From: CAZQDP01 sp964592375
GTDB lineage: Bacteria; Bacillota; Clostridia; RUG12999
Assembly (NCBI GenBank): GCA_964592375.1
Contig: CAZQDP010000007.1
Coordinates: 1-46,345 of the forward strand
Reading direction: 5' to 3'
Length of the DNA stretch: 46,345 bases
The notes beneath the pieces are model-generated. The model was not told where the DNA came from and ran no database searches. It was given only the letters and a program-made list of their open reading frames with translations. This document shows positions 24,572 through 32,887 of this stretch, in pieces. Position 1 is the first letter of the stretch; each line of letters begins with the position of its first letter. The translations under genes and the position numbers were made by a program.

Positions 24572-25204
24572 CTATTCCCCAAGAGCACGCAATAGCTCAG
24601 CCGTTGTGTCCTCTATCTTCTCTCTGCCCCTAATGGTAAGGAGTATTGCTTTTTCCTGATAGTAAGCCTTGAGCGGTTCTGTCTGCGAGTGATATACTTT
24701 AAGCCTTGCTCGAATAGTCTCTACCGTATCATCTGCTCTGATAGACAGCTTGCTCCCGCAATTTTCACAATATTCGCCTTTTGCTGAGGGGTTATACTTG
24801 GTGTGGAAAATACTGCCGCATTCTTTGCATTCTCTGCGTCCCAATATTCTCTCGATAACCTCTTCATCCGGCACTTCAATGTTAATGACTTTATGAAATG
24901 TAATTCCCATTTCATCCACCGCTTTTGCTTGAAAAATGGTGCGGGGGAAACCATCTAATATATAGCCGTTTTCACAGTCCTGCTGAGAAATTCTCTCTTT
25001 GATAATGTCGATGACGACATCGTTTTCCACCAGCTGCCCTTTTTCTATGCTTGATTCTGCCTTTATGCCAAGTGGCGTTTTATCATGAATAGCATTACGA
25101 ATAATCGCACCTGTGGAGATTGCAGGAATATGATACTTTTGCGAAAGATTTGCGGCTTGGGTGCCTTTCCCCGCTCCCGGAGGCCCCATTAATATCAACC
25201 TCAT
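24572..25204 (-). CDS. adk: Adenylate kinase
   Basis: The enzyme (about 210 residues) converts ATP and AMP to two ADP. GPPGAGKGTQ is the P-loop, DGFPRT the AMP site, and the LID domain (CKECG...YCENCG) carries four Cys for structural zinc, as in Gram-positive adenylate kinases. I start at MRLILMGPPG (24204+1000, that is 25204), as in relatives; a frame to 25225 exists. No strong binding site precedes either ATG, suggesting coupling to secY, whose stop is 3 nt above the longer start. Confidence 0.95.
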   Translation of the reverse strand: MRLILMGPPGAGKGTQAANLSQKYHIPAISTGAIIRNAIHDKTPLGIKAESSIEKGQLVENDVVIDIIKERISQQDCENGYILDGFPRTIFQAKAVDEMGITFHKVINIEVPDEEVIERILGRRECKECGSIFHTKYNPSAKGEYCENCGSKLSIRADDTVETIRARLKVYHSQTEPLKAYYQEKAILLTIRGREKIEDTTAELLRALGE

Positions 25205-25228
25205 CTTTTCATACCCACTCTTCATTAT

Positions 25229-26506
25229 TTATTCCAAGAACCCTTTATAATGCCTCATGAGCATTTGAGATTCTATTTGACGGTAGGTCTCAATGGCAAC
25301 ACCAACAAGAATCAGCAAGGATGTACCACCAAAAGCAAGTACCATATTGCCTCTACTCATTAGGATGGGAAGCACTGCGATGAGCGCAATGACAAGCGAT
25401 CCGATGATGGTGACCTTATTGATAACCTTGGAAATGAAATCCGAGGTTGGCTTGCCCGGACGAATACCAGGTACAAACCCGCCATTGTTCTTAATATTGT
25501 TCGCCATCTCTATCGGATTGTACATCATCGCCGTATAGAAGAAGGTGAAGAATATAATCAGCAGAAAATAGAATAATCCATAAAACCATGAGCTGGGCCC
25601 GATAAAGTTTAAGAACTTCAGGGTCCATCCTGTGGGTTCACCAAACATTCTGATAATGGTAGACGGGAATGCCAAAATGGAGCTTGCAAAAATGATCGGA
25701 ATAACGCCGGCCATTGCAACCTTCAGCGGAATATGTGTACTCTGTCCGCCGTAGACCTTCCGTCCTACCACTCTTTTCGCATACTGTATCGGTATTCTTC
25801 TCTCCGCGCTGTTGATGGTAACAACAAATGCAATTACCGCAAGACCAAGTGCAACAAGCAAAATCGTAGTAAACCAATTGAGTGTTCCTTGCAGAAGACC
25901 GTTCCAAATTTGCACGACCATTTCCGGTACGCGCGAAACAATCCCTGTAAAGATAATGAGCGAAATACCGTTGCCAATACCCTTTTCCGTAATCTGCTCG
26001 CCGATCCACATCAAAAATGCGGTACCTGCGGTAAAGGAAATGACAGTAGTTAAAAAGCTCATAACGCCTGCATCCATGGCTCCGTTCATGCTAAGGCCAA
26101 CATAAATGCCTGCAGCTTGAATAAAGCCTAAGATAACCGTTGCATAACGAGTCCATTTTGCCAGTATCTTTCTGCCTTCGTCGCCTTCCTTCTGCAATTT
26201 TTCAAGTGCAGGAATGGCCACGGTAAGCAGTTGCATAATAATAGATGCATTAATATACGGTGTAATACCCATGGCAAAGATGGATGCCGTAGACAGCGCA
26301 CCACCTGAGATAATGTTCATCAGGTTAAATAAGCTGTCGCCACTGCCGTCGGTAGTGATACCTAGCAGCTGTGCAATTGCTCCGGGTTTAACACCCGGCA
26401 CGGGAATAACAATTCCCAACTGAAATATGGTGAGCATAAGCAGTGTAAAAATGAACTTTTTTCTAAGATCGGGTAATCTCCATGCATTTATCACTGTCTT
26501 AAACAT
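25229..26506 (-). CDS. secY: Protein translocase subunit SecY
   Basis: The 425-residue channel protein has ten predicted membrane helices and forms the SecYEG export pore. Typical segments are PGVKPGAIAQLL, MGITPYINASIIMQLLTVAIPALEKLQKEGDEGR, IPLKVAMAGVIPIIFASSILAFP and GGFVPGIRPGKPT. It follows rplO by one base and precedes adk, the standard order of the spc operon in Firmicutes. Confidence 0.98.
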   Translation of the reverse strand: MFKTVINAWRLPDLRKKFIFTLLMLTIFQLGIVIPVPGVKPGAIAQLLGITTDGSGDSLFNLMNIISGGALSTASIFAMGITPYINASIIMQLLTVAIPALEKLQKEGDEGRKILAKWTRYATVILGFIQAAGIYVGLSMNGAMDAGVMSFLTTVISFTAGTAFLMWIGEQITEKGIGNGISLIIFTGIVSRVPEMVVQIWNGLLQGTLNWFTTILLVALGLAVIAFVVTINSAERRIPIQYAKRVVGRKVYGGQSTHIPLKVAMAGVIPIIFASSILAFPSTIIRMFGEPTGWTLKFLNFIGPSSWFYGLFYFLLIIFFTFFYTAMMYNPIEMANNIKNNGGFVPGIRPGKPTSDFISKVINKVTIIGSLVIALIAVLPILMSRGNMVLAFGGTSLLILVGVAIETYRQIESQMLMRHYKGFLE

Positions 26507-26507
26507 T

Positions 26508-26948
26508 TTAAATCACCTCTGCCTTCCCACCGGCCGCTTCAATTTTTGCTTGAGCGGTTTTGGTGAATCGGGCTGCCTGTATGGTGAGCTTTTTGCTAAG
26601 CTCGCCGGTTCCCAGGACTACAATACCATCGTTTAGCTTGCTTACAATGCCGCTTTCTTTCAAAAGCTGACCGTTTATTACCACACCGTCATCAAATTGA
26701 TTAAGGTCACAAAGCTTAACCTCAGTATACTGCTTTGCAAATATATTTGTAAAGCCGCGCTTTGGAAGCCTTCTGTAAAGAGGCATCTGTCCGCCTTCAA
26801 AACCCGGACGCACGCCGCCGCCTGAACGGGCATTCTGACCCTTGTGCCCTCTTCCTGCTGTCTTTCCGTTACCGCTTCCGGGACCTCTTCCTTTTCTTTT
26901 TGGCTCCTTTGAGCGACCTGGTGCGGGGACAAGTTCAAACAAACGCAT
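26508..26948 (-). CDS. rplO: 50S ribosomal protein L15
   Basis: The 146-residue protein begins MRLFELVPAPGRSKEPKRKGRG and has the glycine-rich GSGNGKTAGRGHKGQNARSG region that threads into 23S rRNA. L15 is a late assembly protein. GAGGAGG lies 8 nt before the ATG at 26948; an upstream GTG or ATG in the same frame would be inside the spacer. Confidence 0.97.
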   Translation of the reverse strand: MRLFELVPAPGRSKEPKRKGRGPGSGNGKTAGRGHKGQNARSGGGVRPGFEGGQMPLYRRLPKRGFTNIFAKQYTEVKLCDLNQFDDGVVINGQLLKESGIVSKLNDGIVVLGTGELSKKLTIQAARFTKTAQAKIEAAGGKAEVI

Positions 26949-26967
26949 TTGCCACACCTCCTCTTTT

Positions 26968-27147
26968 TTATACTTCTTTAACGTCTACCAGATGGATGAC
27001 CCTATTGATCATTCCTCTTATTGCAGGGTTATCCTCCTGCACAACACAGTCTCTTATCTTTTTCAAACCAAGCGCATGCAAGGTTGCCGCCTGTACATCC
27101 AAACGACCATTCGCACTTCTGGTTTGTGTAATCTGAAGTTTTGCCAT
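26968..27147 (-). CDS. rpmD: 50S ribosomal protein L30
   Basis: The 59-residue protein begins MAKLQITQTRS and has the L30 ferredoxin-like signature TLHALGLKKIRDCVVQEDNPAIRGMINRV. It lies between rpsE and rplO as usual. AGGAGG is placed about 9 nt before the ATG; a TTG codon lies directly before that ATG. Confidence 0.97.
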   Translation of the reverse strand: MAKLQITQTRSANGRLDVQAATLHALGLKKIRDCVVQEDNPAIRGMINRVIHLVDVKEV

Positions 27148-27159
27148 CAAAGTACCCTC

Positions 27160-27663
27160 CTAACCTAAAAGTTCCTCTACAGTCTTGCCGCGCATTTTTG
27201 CAACATCCTCTACATTCTTGAGGTTTGCAAGCCCTTGTATCGTGGCGTGGATCACGTTGCTTGGATTGTTGGAGCGAAGACATTTCGTTCTGATGTCTCT
27301 AATTCCGGCAAGTTCCAAAACGGCACGAACAGGTCCGCCGGCGATAACACCGGTACCGGGGCCTGCCGGCTTGAGCAGTACTCTGCCTGCGCCAAAGGCG
27401 CCAATGGTTTCATGGGTGATGGTTGTGTGGTCCATCGCCACTGTGATCATGTTCTTTTTGGCATCTTCAATTCCTTTTCTTACAGCATCCGGAATTTCAG
27501 CTGCTTTTCCCATTCCACAGCCTACATGGCCATTCTCATCACCAACAACGACCAGCGCGCTAAAGCGAAAGGTACGGCCGCCCTTTACCACCTTTGCAAC
27601 ACGATTTATGCTAACAACTCTTTCTTTGAGTTCTAAAACCGATGCGTCGATTCTTTCCTGCAA
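27160..27663 (-). CDS. rpsE: 30S ribosomal protein S5
   Basis: The 167-residue protein contains the double-stranded RNA-binding S5 domain (LKERVVSINRVAKVVKGGRTFRFSALVVVGD) and the C-terminal domain (GTGVIAGGPVRAVLELAGI). S5 affects decoding accuracy. The start is a TTG at 27663, six nt after AAGGAGGGG; no in-frame ATG exists before the conserved region. Confidence 0.96.
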   Translation of the reverse strand: MQERIDASVLELKERVVSINRVAKVVKGGRTFRFSALVVVGDENGHVGCGMGKAAEIPDAVRKGIEDAKKNMITVAMDHTTITHETIGAFGAGRVLLKPAGPGTGVIAGGPVRAVLELAGIRDIRTKCLRSNNPSNVIHATIQGLANLKNVEDVAKMRGKTVEELLG

Positions 27664-27680
27664 TCTATTCCCCTCCTTCT

Positions 27681-28037
27681 TTAGAATTTGAGACCACCCT
27701 CGCGGGCACCCTCTGCAAGCTCTGCTACGCGGCCATGATAGATGTATCCGCCGCGGTCAAAAACCACCTGCTCAATTCCCTTATCAAGAGCCTTCTGTGC
27801 AATAAGCTTTCCAACCTCGCGGGCTGCTTGCTTATTGCCGCCTGTCACATCTTTATTCTCTAATGTGGAGGCTGCAACAAGGGTTGTGCCTGCAACATCA
27901 TCAATTAACTGTGCGTATATGTTGCTAAGGCTTCTGTAAACACAAAGTCTGGGACGCTGTGCGCTCCCGCTGATCACCTTACGCACTCTTTTGTGCCTTC
28001 TGAGCCTTGAAACGTTGCTGCCGTTTTTTATTATCAT
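27681..28037 (-). CDS. rplR: 50S ribosomal protein L18
   Basis: The 118-residue protein carries RLCVYRSLSNIYAQLIDD and the terminal VFDRGGYIYHGRVAELAEGAREGGLKF that binds 5S rRNA. It has normal length and sits between rplF and rpsE. GGGAGG precedes the ATG by 9 nt. Confidence 0.97.
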   Translation of the reverse strand: MIIKNGSNVSRLRRHKRVRKVISGSAQRPRLCVYRSLSNIYAQLIDDVAGTTLVAASTLENKDVTGGNKQAAREVGKLIAQKALDKGIEQVVFDRGGYIYHGRVAELAEGAREGGLKF

Positions 28038-28056
28038 AAAAATCAGCCTCCCTTCT

Positions 28057-28608
28057 TTATTTCTTGCCTTTACCGCCGGTTTTACCTTCTTTGCGTCTTA
28101 CAACTTCCGTTGCATACTTAATTCCTTTGCCTTTATACGGCTCGGGAGGACGCTTTTCTCTAATCTTAGCTGCGATTTCTCCAACTACCTGCTTATCCGA
28201 ACCCTTGACAATAATTTTGTTGGGGGCCGGTACTTCAATGGTTATGCCTTCAATGGCTTCCATTTCTACAGGATGAGAGTAACCAAGCGACAATACAAGC
28301 TTTTTGCCCTGCATTTGCGCTCTGTACCCTACGCCGTTGATATCGAGCTCTTTTGTAAAGCCTTTGGATACACCTTCTACCATATTGCTGAGCAATGTCC
28401 TTGTCAGTCCGTGGAGTGATTTATGCTCCTTTTGCTCTGAAGGACGATTGACAGTAGCTATGCCATCGTTTATTTCAATGATCATATCCTTGTGAAGCGT
28501 TCTGGCCAGTGTACCCATAGGGCCCTTTACAGTCACTTCATTATTGCTGCCGATTTTTACATCCACACCCTGGGGTATGGCGATAGGCATTCTTCCTATT
28601 CTGGACAC
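28057..28608 (-). CDS. rplF: 50S ribosomal protein L6
   Basis: The 183-residue protein has two L6 domains; the beginning MSRIGRMPIAIPQGVDV and the end PEPYKGKGIKY are diagnostic. L6 binds the sarcin-ricin loop region near the factor site. It has a basic Lys/Gly tail (GKTGGKGKK). Confidence 0.97.
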   Translation of the reverse strand: MSRIGRMPIAIPQGVDVKIGSNNEVTVKGPMGTLARTLHKDMIIEINDGIATVNRPSEQKEHKSLHGLTRTLLSNMVEGVSKGFTKELDINGVGYRAQMQGKKLVLSLGYSHPVEMEAIEGITIEVPAPNKIIVKGSDKQVVGEIAAKIREKRPPEPYKGKGIKYATEVVRRKEGKTGGKGKK

Positions 28609-28640
28609 CTCGTGGCACCTCCTTTAAAAAATTTGACCGC

Positions 28641-29039
28641 TTACCATATGAAGGCTAACACTTCGCCGCCTACATTTTCTTTTCTTGCCTGCTTGTCGGT
28701 CATAACGCCCTTAGAGGTGGAGATAATTGCAATTCCAAGGCCTTTTAGTACCTTGGGAAGCTCTTCTCTGTTTGCATACACTCTAAGACCGGGTTTGCTG
28801 ACTCTTTTTAAGCCCGATATTACCTTGGCTTTATTTGGTCCGTACTTTAAATTTATTTTGATGACGCCTTGTTTGCCGTCTTCAACTAACTGATAATTTT
28901 TAATATATCCTTCGTTGCTAAGTATCTCTGCAACAGCCTTCTTCATATTTGAAGCGGGAACCTCCACGCTTTCGTGCTTTGCAGCATTAGCATTCCTTAT
29001 CCTTGTAAGCATATCTGCGATAGGATCGGTTATCTGCAT
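28641..29039 (-). CDS. rpsH: 30S ribosomal protein S8
   Basis: The 132-residue protein begins MQITDPIADMLTRIRNANAA and ends ISTSKGVMTDKQARKENVGGEVLAFIW, both S8 signatures. S8 binds helix 21 of 16S rRNA and, in enteric bacteria, represses the spc operon; whether that happens here is unknown. Confidence 0.98.
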   Translation of the reverse strand: MQITDPIADMLTRIRNANAAKHESVEVPASNMKKAVAEILSNEGYIKNYQLVEDGKQGVIKINLKYGPNKAKVISGLKRVSKPGLRVYANREELPKVLKGLGIAIISTSKGVMTDKQARKENVGGEVLAFIW

Positions 29040-29072
29040 ACGGAAATACCTCCTTCCTTAACTGGTGGTGAA

Positions 29073-29258
29073 TTACCAACTTGCCTTTCTTACGCCAGGA
29101 ATCTGACCTTTGTATGCCAACTCCCTGAAGCAAATACGGCAAACGCTATATTTTCTCAGTACAGAGTGCGGACGTCCACATATTTTGCACCTTGTGTATG
29201 CTCTCGTACTGAACTTGGGTGTTTTCTGTTGCTTTAAAATCATTGATTTTTTAGCCAT
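29073..29258 (-). CDS. rpsN: 30S ribosomal protein S14, zinc-binding type
   Basis: This is the short 61-residue zinc form (type Z) with CKICGRPH and CRICFRE; the long zinc-free form has about 90-100 residues. It lies between rplE and rpsH, the standard site. AGGGGGGGAG precedes the ATG. Confidence 0.97.
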   Translation of the reverse strand: MAKKSMILKQQKTPKFSTRAYTRCKICGRPHSVLRKYSVCRICFRELAYKGQIPGVRKASW

Positions 29259-29276
29259 TTAAAGTCCCTCCCCCCC

Positions 29277-29819
29277 TTAGCTTTTGCTAAACGGAGCACC
29301 CATAAGTGATAACAGTTCACGGGCTTCTTCATCCGTTTTTGCGGTTGTAACAATAATGATGTTCATCCCTCTTATTTTATCAACCTTATCATACTCTATT
29401 TCCGGGAAAATAAGCTGTTCTCTTATACCCATCGAGTAATTTCCTCTGCCATCAAAGGAATTGGGATTGATTCCGCGAAAATCGCGTACGCGGGGCAATG
29501 CTACATTAAACAGCCTGTCAAGAAATTCATACATGCGTTTCGCACGCATTGTTACCTTCAGGCCGATGTTCATACCCTCTCTGAGTTTGAAATTAGCAAC
29601 TGATTTTTTTGCTTTTGTAACCACCGGTTTTTGTCCTGTAATCAGTGCAAGGTCGCTACCTGCAGCATCCAAAGCCTTTGGGTTTTCTTTGGCTTCTCCC
29701 ATACCTATATTAATAATAATTTTTTCAATCTTAGGTATTTGCATGGGGCTTTTGTATTCAAACTTCTTCATCAGAGCAGGCGCTACTTCACTTAAATATT
29801 TCACTTTAAGCCGAGCCAT
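29277..29819 (-). CDS. rplE: 50S ribosomal protein L5
   Basis: The 180-residue protein has the L5 signature KIEKIIINIGMGEAKENPKALD and the segment RDFRGINPNSFDGRGNYSMGIREQLIFPEI. L5 binds 5S rRNA and contacts P-site tRNA. Length is normal. Confidence 0.98.
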   Translation of the reverse strand: MARLKVKYLSEVAPALMKKFEYKSPMQIPKIEKIIINIGMGEAKENPKALDAAGSDLALITGQKPVVTKAKKSVANFKLREGMNIGLKVTMRAKRMYEFLDRLFNVALPRVRDFRGINPNSFDGRGNYSMGIREQLIFPEIEYDKVDKIRGMNIIIVTTAKTDEEARELLSLMGAPFSKS

Positions 29820-29842
29820 TTTCTGCTACCTCCTTTAGCCCA

Positions 29843-30166
29843 TTATTCGTCTAATAATTCTAAACACTTTTTGCAATATCTTGATTTTTGACCATCGTCA
29901 AGAATCTTCCGTCCGACACGAGTCGGTTGACCGCATTTGGAGCAAATGTGCATCACCTTGCAACCATAAATGGGAGATTCCTTACTGAGTCTGCCGCCCT
30001 CTTCACCTTGGCGGCGAGGTTTTGAATGACGGATAACCATATTGACCTTTTCAACCAGCAACTTTCCGCTATCGGGGTATACTGCCAATACTTTACCCTT
30101 TTTATCTTTATCTTTTCCGGACAGGACTATGACGTGGTCTCCTGTCTTTACATGATTCTTGCTCAC
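29843..30166 (-). CDS. rplX: 50S ribosomal protein L24
   Basis: The 107-residue protein contains the KOW motif GDHVIVLSGKDKDKKGKVLAV. Its C-terminus has CSKCGQPTRV and CKKC, a zinc-ribbon-like pair found in a subset of L24 proteins. L24 starts 50S assembly by binding domain I of 23S rRNA. Confidence 0.97.
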   Translation of the reverse strand: MSKNHVKTGDHVIVLSGKDKDKKGKVLAVYPDSGKLLVEKVNMVIRHSKPRRQGEEGGRLSKESPIYGCKVMHICSKCGQPTRVGRKILDDGQKSRYCKKCLELLDE

Positions 30167-30202
30167 TCTTTTTCGCCTCCCTGCCGTATTTTTACGTTTT
30201 TC

Positions 30203-30571
30203 TTACAGAACTTCGGGAGCCAGAGAGAGTATTTTCATATACTCCTTATCCCTGAGTTCTCGCGCTACCGGCCCGAATATACGGGTTCCGCGTGGGTTTT
30301 TATCTTCCCTTATGATAACTGCAGCGTTTTCATCAAATCTGATATATGAACCGTCACTTCTGCGCGCGCCTTTGACAGAGCGTACGATAACGGCTTTCAC
30401 TACGTCACCTTTTTTAACAACCCCACCGGGTGTTGCCTTCTTAACCGAAGCTACAACAACGTCACCTATGCTGGCATATCTTCTCTTTGAGCCGCCCAGC
30501 ACTCGGATACACATAAGCTCTTTAGCACCGGTATTATCAGCTACCTTGAGCATTGTCTGCTGTTGAATCAC
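30203..30571 (-). CDS. rplN: 50S ribosomal protein L14
   Basis: The 122-residue protein begins MIQQQTMLKVADNTGAKELMCI and ends EYMKILSLAPEVL, both typical. L14 contributes to bridge B8 and binds the silencing factor RsfS. Normal size and position after rpsQ. Confidence 0.98.
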   Translation of the reverse strand: MIQQQTMLKVADNTGAKELMCIRVLGGSKRRYASIGDVVVASVKKATPGGVVKKGDVVKAVIVRSVKGARRSDGSYIRFDENAAVIIREDKNPRGTRIFGPVARELRDKEYMKILSLAPEVL

Positions 30572-30602
30572 AAAAGTTCACTCCTTCCAATGCCATATAA
30601 GC

Positions 30603-30860
30603 TTATTGAGCCTTTTCCACGATTTCGATAAGACGCCATCTCTTGTCTTTAGAAATAGGTCTTGTTTCCATAACCTTGACTCTATCACCTATGCCACATT
30701 CATTTTTTTCATCGTGTGCTTTGAGCTTATACGTTCTCTTCACGATTTTCTTATACAAAGGGTGTTTAACACTATATTCGATAGCCACAACAACGGTTTT
30801 ATCCATTTTGTCGCTCACAACTCTTCCGGTTCTAACCTTCCTGTTGTTTCTTGCTTCCAC
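30603..30860 (-). CDS. rpsQ: 30S ribosomal protein S17
   Basis: The 85-residue protein has RKVRTGRVVSDKMDKTVVVAIE and HPLYKKIVKRTYKLKAHDE. I choose the GTG at 30860 as start: AAAGGAGG is located 10 nt upstream, inside the longer frame that opens with an ATG at 30881, so the longer start cannot be used with that site. Confidence 0.95.
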   Translation of the reverse strand: MEARNNRKVRTGRVVSDKMDKTVVVAIEYSVKHPLYKKIVKRTYKLKAHDEKNECGIGDRVKVMETRPISKDKRWRLIEIVEKAQ

Positions 30861-30908
30861 CTTATTTTGTCCTCCTTTCACTGCCGGTCAAAACAATGAT
30901 CTAAACCC

Positions 30909-31100
30909 TTAGACACGTTCTCTTTCACCTAATATTGTTTTTACTCTTGCTATTGTCTTTTTAACTTCCACCATCTTCATTGGATTTTCAAGCTGGTTGG
31001 TGGCATGCTGAAAGCGTAAGTTAAAAAGCTCCTGCATGAGATCCTTTAATTTGAGCTCCAGCTCTGCGCTGCTCAAATCGCGAATTTCATTAATTTTCAT
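30909..31100 (-). CDS. rpmC: 50S ribosomal protein L29
   Basis: The 63-residue coiled protein begins MKINEIRDLSSAELE and has LKDLMQELFNLRFQHATNQLENP. It lies near the tunnel exit and helps dock the signal recognition particle and trigger factor. Its start overlaps the last 11 nt of rplP, which suggests coupled translation; the frame continues upstream inside rplP, but those codons match no family member. Confidence 0.95.
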   Translation of the reverse strand: MKINEIRDLSSAELELKLKDLMQELFNLRFQHATNQLENPMKMVEVKKTIARVKTILGERERV

Positions 31101-31530
31101 CTGCGTCACCATCCGTTCTCGCTTCTTGCCGAACCACAAACTTACACTTCACAGGAAGCTTGTGTATGGCGCGTACCATGGCCTCTCTTGCCACGTCTTC
31201 TTCTACTCCCGCCACCTCGAACAATACTCTGCCGGGTTTTACAACCGCCACCCAGTATTCCGGTGAACCTTTACCGCTACCCATACGGGTTTCAGCCGGC
31301 TTTTCGGTTATTGGCTTATCGGGGAATATTTTAATCCATACCTGACCGCCCCTCTTGATATAACGTGTCATCGCAATACGGGCAGCTTCAATCTGGTTGC
31401 TGGTAATCCAGCCCGGTTCTAAGGCAACGATACCAAAATCTCCGTATACAACCTGATTGCCTCTTGTGGCTTTGCCTTTCATACGGCCTCTGTGTACCCT
31501 ACGGTACTTTACTCTTTTGGGCATCAACAT
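31090..31530 (-). CDS. rplP: 50S ribosomal protein L16
   Basis: The 146-residue protein begins MLMPKRVKYRRVHRGRMKGKA and has MGSGKGSPEYWVAVVKPGR. L16 positions A-site tRNA. The residue at the site of ribosomal oxygenase action (Arg in the MRMGKGKG-like region) is conserved as GSGKGS. AAGGAGGG lies 9 nt before the ATG. Confidence 0.97.
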   Translation of the reverse strand: MLMPKRVKYRRVHRGRMKGKATRGNQVVYGDFGIVALEPGWITSNQIEAARIAMTRYIKRGGQVWIKIFPDKPITEKPAETRMGSGKGSPEYWVAVVKPGRVLFEVAGVEEDVAREAMVRAIHKLPVKCKFVVRQEARTDGDADEN

Positions 31531-31533
31531 ACC

Positions 31534-32199
31534 TTATTTCCCTCCTTCCACCTTATTTGCCTTCTTATTCTCGGGAAGGACTTCACCTTTATAAATCCAA
31601 ACCTTAACACCTATTTTACCATAGGTCGTGTTTGCTTCATGAAAGCCATAGTCTATATCCGCTCTTAAGGTCTGTAAGGGTATTGTACCTTCGTGATAAT
31701 GTTCTGTACGTGCAATTTCAGCACCGCCAAGGCGGCCTGCAACACAAGTCTTTATGCCTTTTACGCCCAATTTCATTGCTCTGCCCATTGCAGATTTCAT
31801 GGCTTTTCTGAATGAAATTCTCTTCTCAAGCTGCGCTGCAATGTTTTCTGCAACAAGCTGTGCATTCATATCGGGGGATTTTACTTCCACGATATTAACG
31901 GACACATCTTTGCCTGTCATGCTCTCGAGGTTCTTCTTGGTTTTATCGATTTCAGAACCTCCACGACCAATGATGATACCCGGTTTGGCCGCATAGATGT
32001 TCACAAACACTTTGTTTACCTTGCGTTCAATTTCGATCTTCGGAACGCCTGCGGCAAACAGCTGCTTTTTTAATACTTTTCTGATTTTGAAATCTTCAAT
32101 AATATTATCGCCGAATGTTTTGCTGTCTGCAAACCATTTGGAATCCCAATCTTTAATTACGCCTACTCTAAGTCCGTGAGGATGTACTTTCTGACCCAA
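31534..32199 (-). CDS. rpsC: 30S ribosomal protein S3
   Basis: The 221-residue protein has MGQKVHPHGLRVGVIKDWDSKWFA, a type II KH domain with the IIGRGGSEID loop, and the C-terminal S3 domain (GRLGGAEIARTEHYHEGTIPLQTLRADIDYG). S3 forms part of the mRNA entry channel and helicase site. Confidence 0.98.
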   Translation of the reverse strand: MGQKVHPHGLRVGVIKDWDSKWFADSKTFGDNIIEDFKIRKVLKKQLFAAGVPKIEIERKVNKVFVNIYAAKPGIIIGRGGSEIDKTKKNLESMTGKDVSVNIVEVKSPDMNAQLVAENIAAQLEKRISFRKAMKSAMGRAMKLGVKGIKTCVAGRLGGAEIARTEHYHEGTIPLQTLRADIDYGFHEANTTYGKIGVKVWIYKGEVLPENKKANKVEGGK

Positions 32200-32220
32200 T
32201 CCGCTTACCTCCTTTACCTG

Positions 32221-32556
32221 TTACTCTTTCTCTTTGAGAACAATTGTGATGTGACTTGTTCTTTTGTTTATTCTGAATGCTCTTCCCTGTGCTCTTGGCA
32301 TAACCCTCTTGAGTATAGGACCCGGGTCTGCATATATCTGAGCCACATAGAGGGCTTCGACATTCATATTATAGTTATTCTCCGCATTGGCCGTTGCCGA
32401 TTTAAGCAGCTTTATGAGAAGCTCCGAAGCTGCTTTTGGTGTATTCTTTAAAATACCCATGGCCGCTCCTACCGGTTTGTTTCTGATTAAATCATTGACA
32501 ATTTTCACCTTACGCGGGGAAATACGAGCGTATCTGTGTATCGCGCGCGCTTCCAT
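32221..32556 (-). CDS. rplV: 50S ribosomal protein L22
   Basis: The 111-residue protein has ARYARISPRKV-like sequence (HRYARISPRKVKIV) and the tunnel loop GPILKRVMPRAQGRAFRINKRTSHI. This loop lines the exit tunnel and is a site of macrolide-resistance changes; none of the known insertions or deletions is apparent. Confidence 0.97.
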   Translation of the reverse strand: MEARAIHRYARISPRKVKIVNDLIRNKPVGAAMGILKNTPKAASELLIKLLKSATANAENNYNMNVEALYVAQIYADPGPILKRVMPRAQGRAFRINKRTSHITIVLKEKE

Positions 32557-32585
32557 AATGTTCCTCCTTTCTTAAGAGCTTCCTC

Positions 32586-32858
32586 TTATCTGGATGATTT
32601 TGCTCCCGCATGACCTTTAAAAGTTCTTGTGGATGCAAATTCTCCTAGTTTATGGCCCACCATATCTTCAGAAACATAGACCGGAACATGCTTTCTGCCG
32701 TCATGAACCGCTATTGTATGGCCAACCATTTCAGGGAATATCGTAGATGCTCTCGACCACGTCTTTAAAACTCTCTTTTCGCCTGAATCATTCATCTTGA
32801 TAATTCTCTCCAAGAGAACTTCTTGGACAAAGGGTCCTTTTTTAAGCGATCTGCTCAT
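32586..32858 (-). CDS. rpsS: 30S ribosomal protein S19
   Basis: The 90-residue protein begins MSRSLKKGPFVQEVLL and has HDGRKHVPVYVSEDMVGHKLGEFASTRTFKGH. AAGGAGG is 9 nt before the ATG at 32858; the frame to 32882 would start upstream of that site and is rejected. S19 joins S13 in the 30S head. Confidence 0.97.
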   Translation of the reverse strand: MSRSLKKGPFVQEVLLERIIKMNDSGEKRVLKTWSRASTIFPEMVGHTIAVHDGRKHVPVYVSEDMVGHKLGEFASTRTFKGHAGAKSSR

Positions 32859-32887
32859 TGATTGTTTCCTCCTTCCGGTCAATGGTA

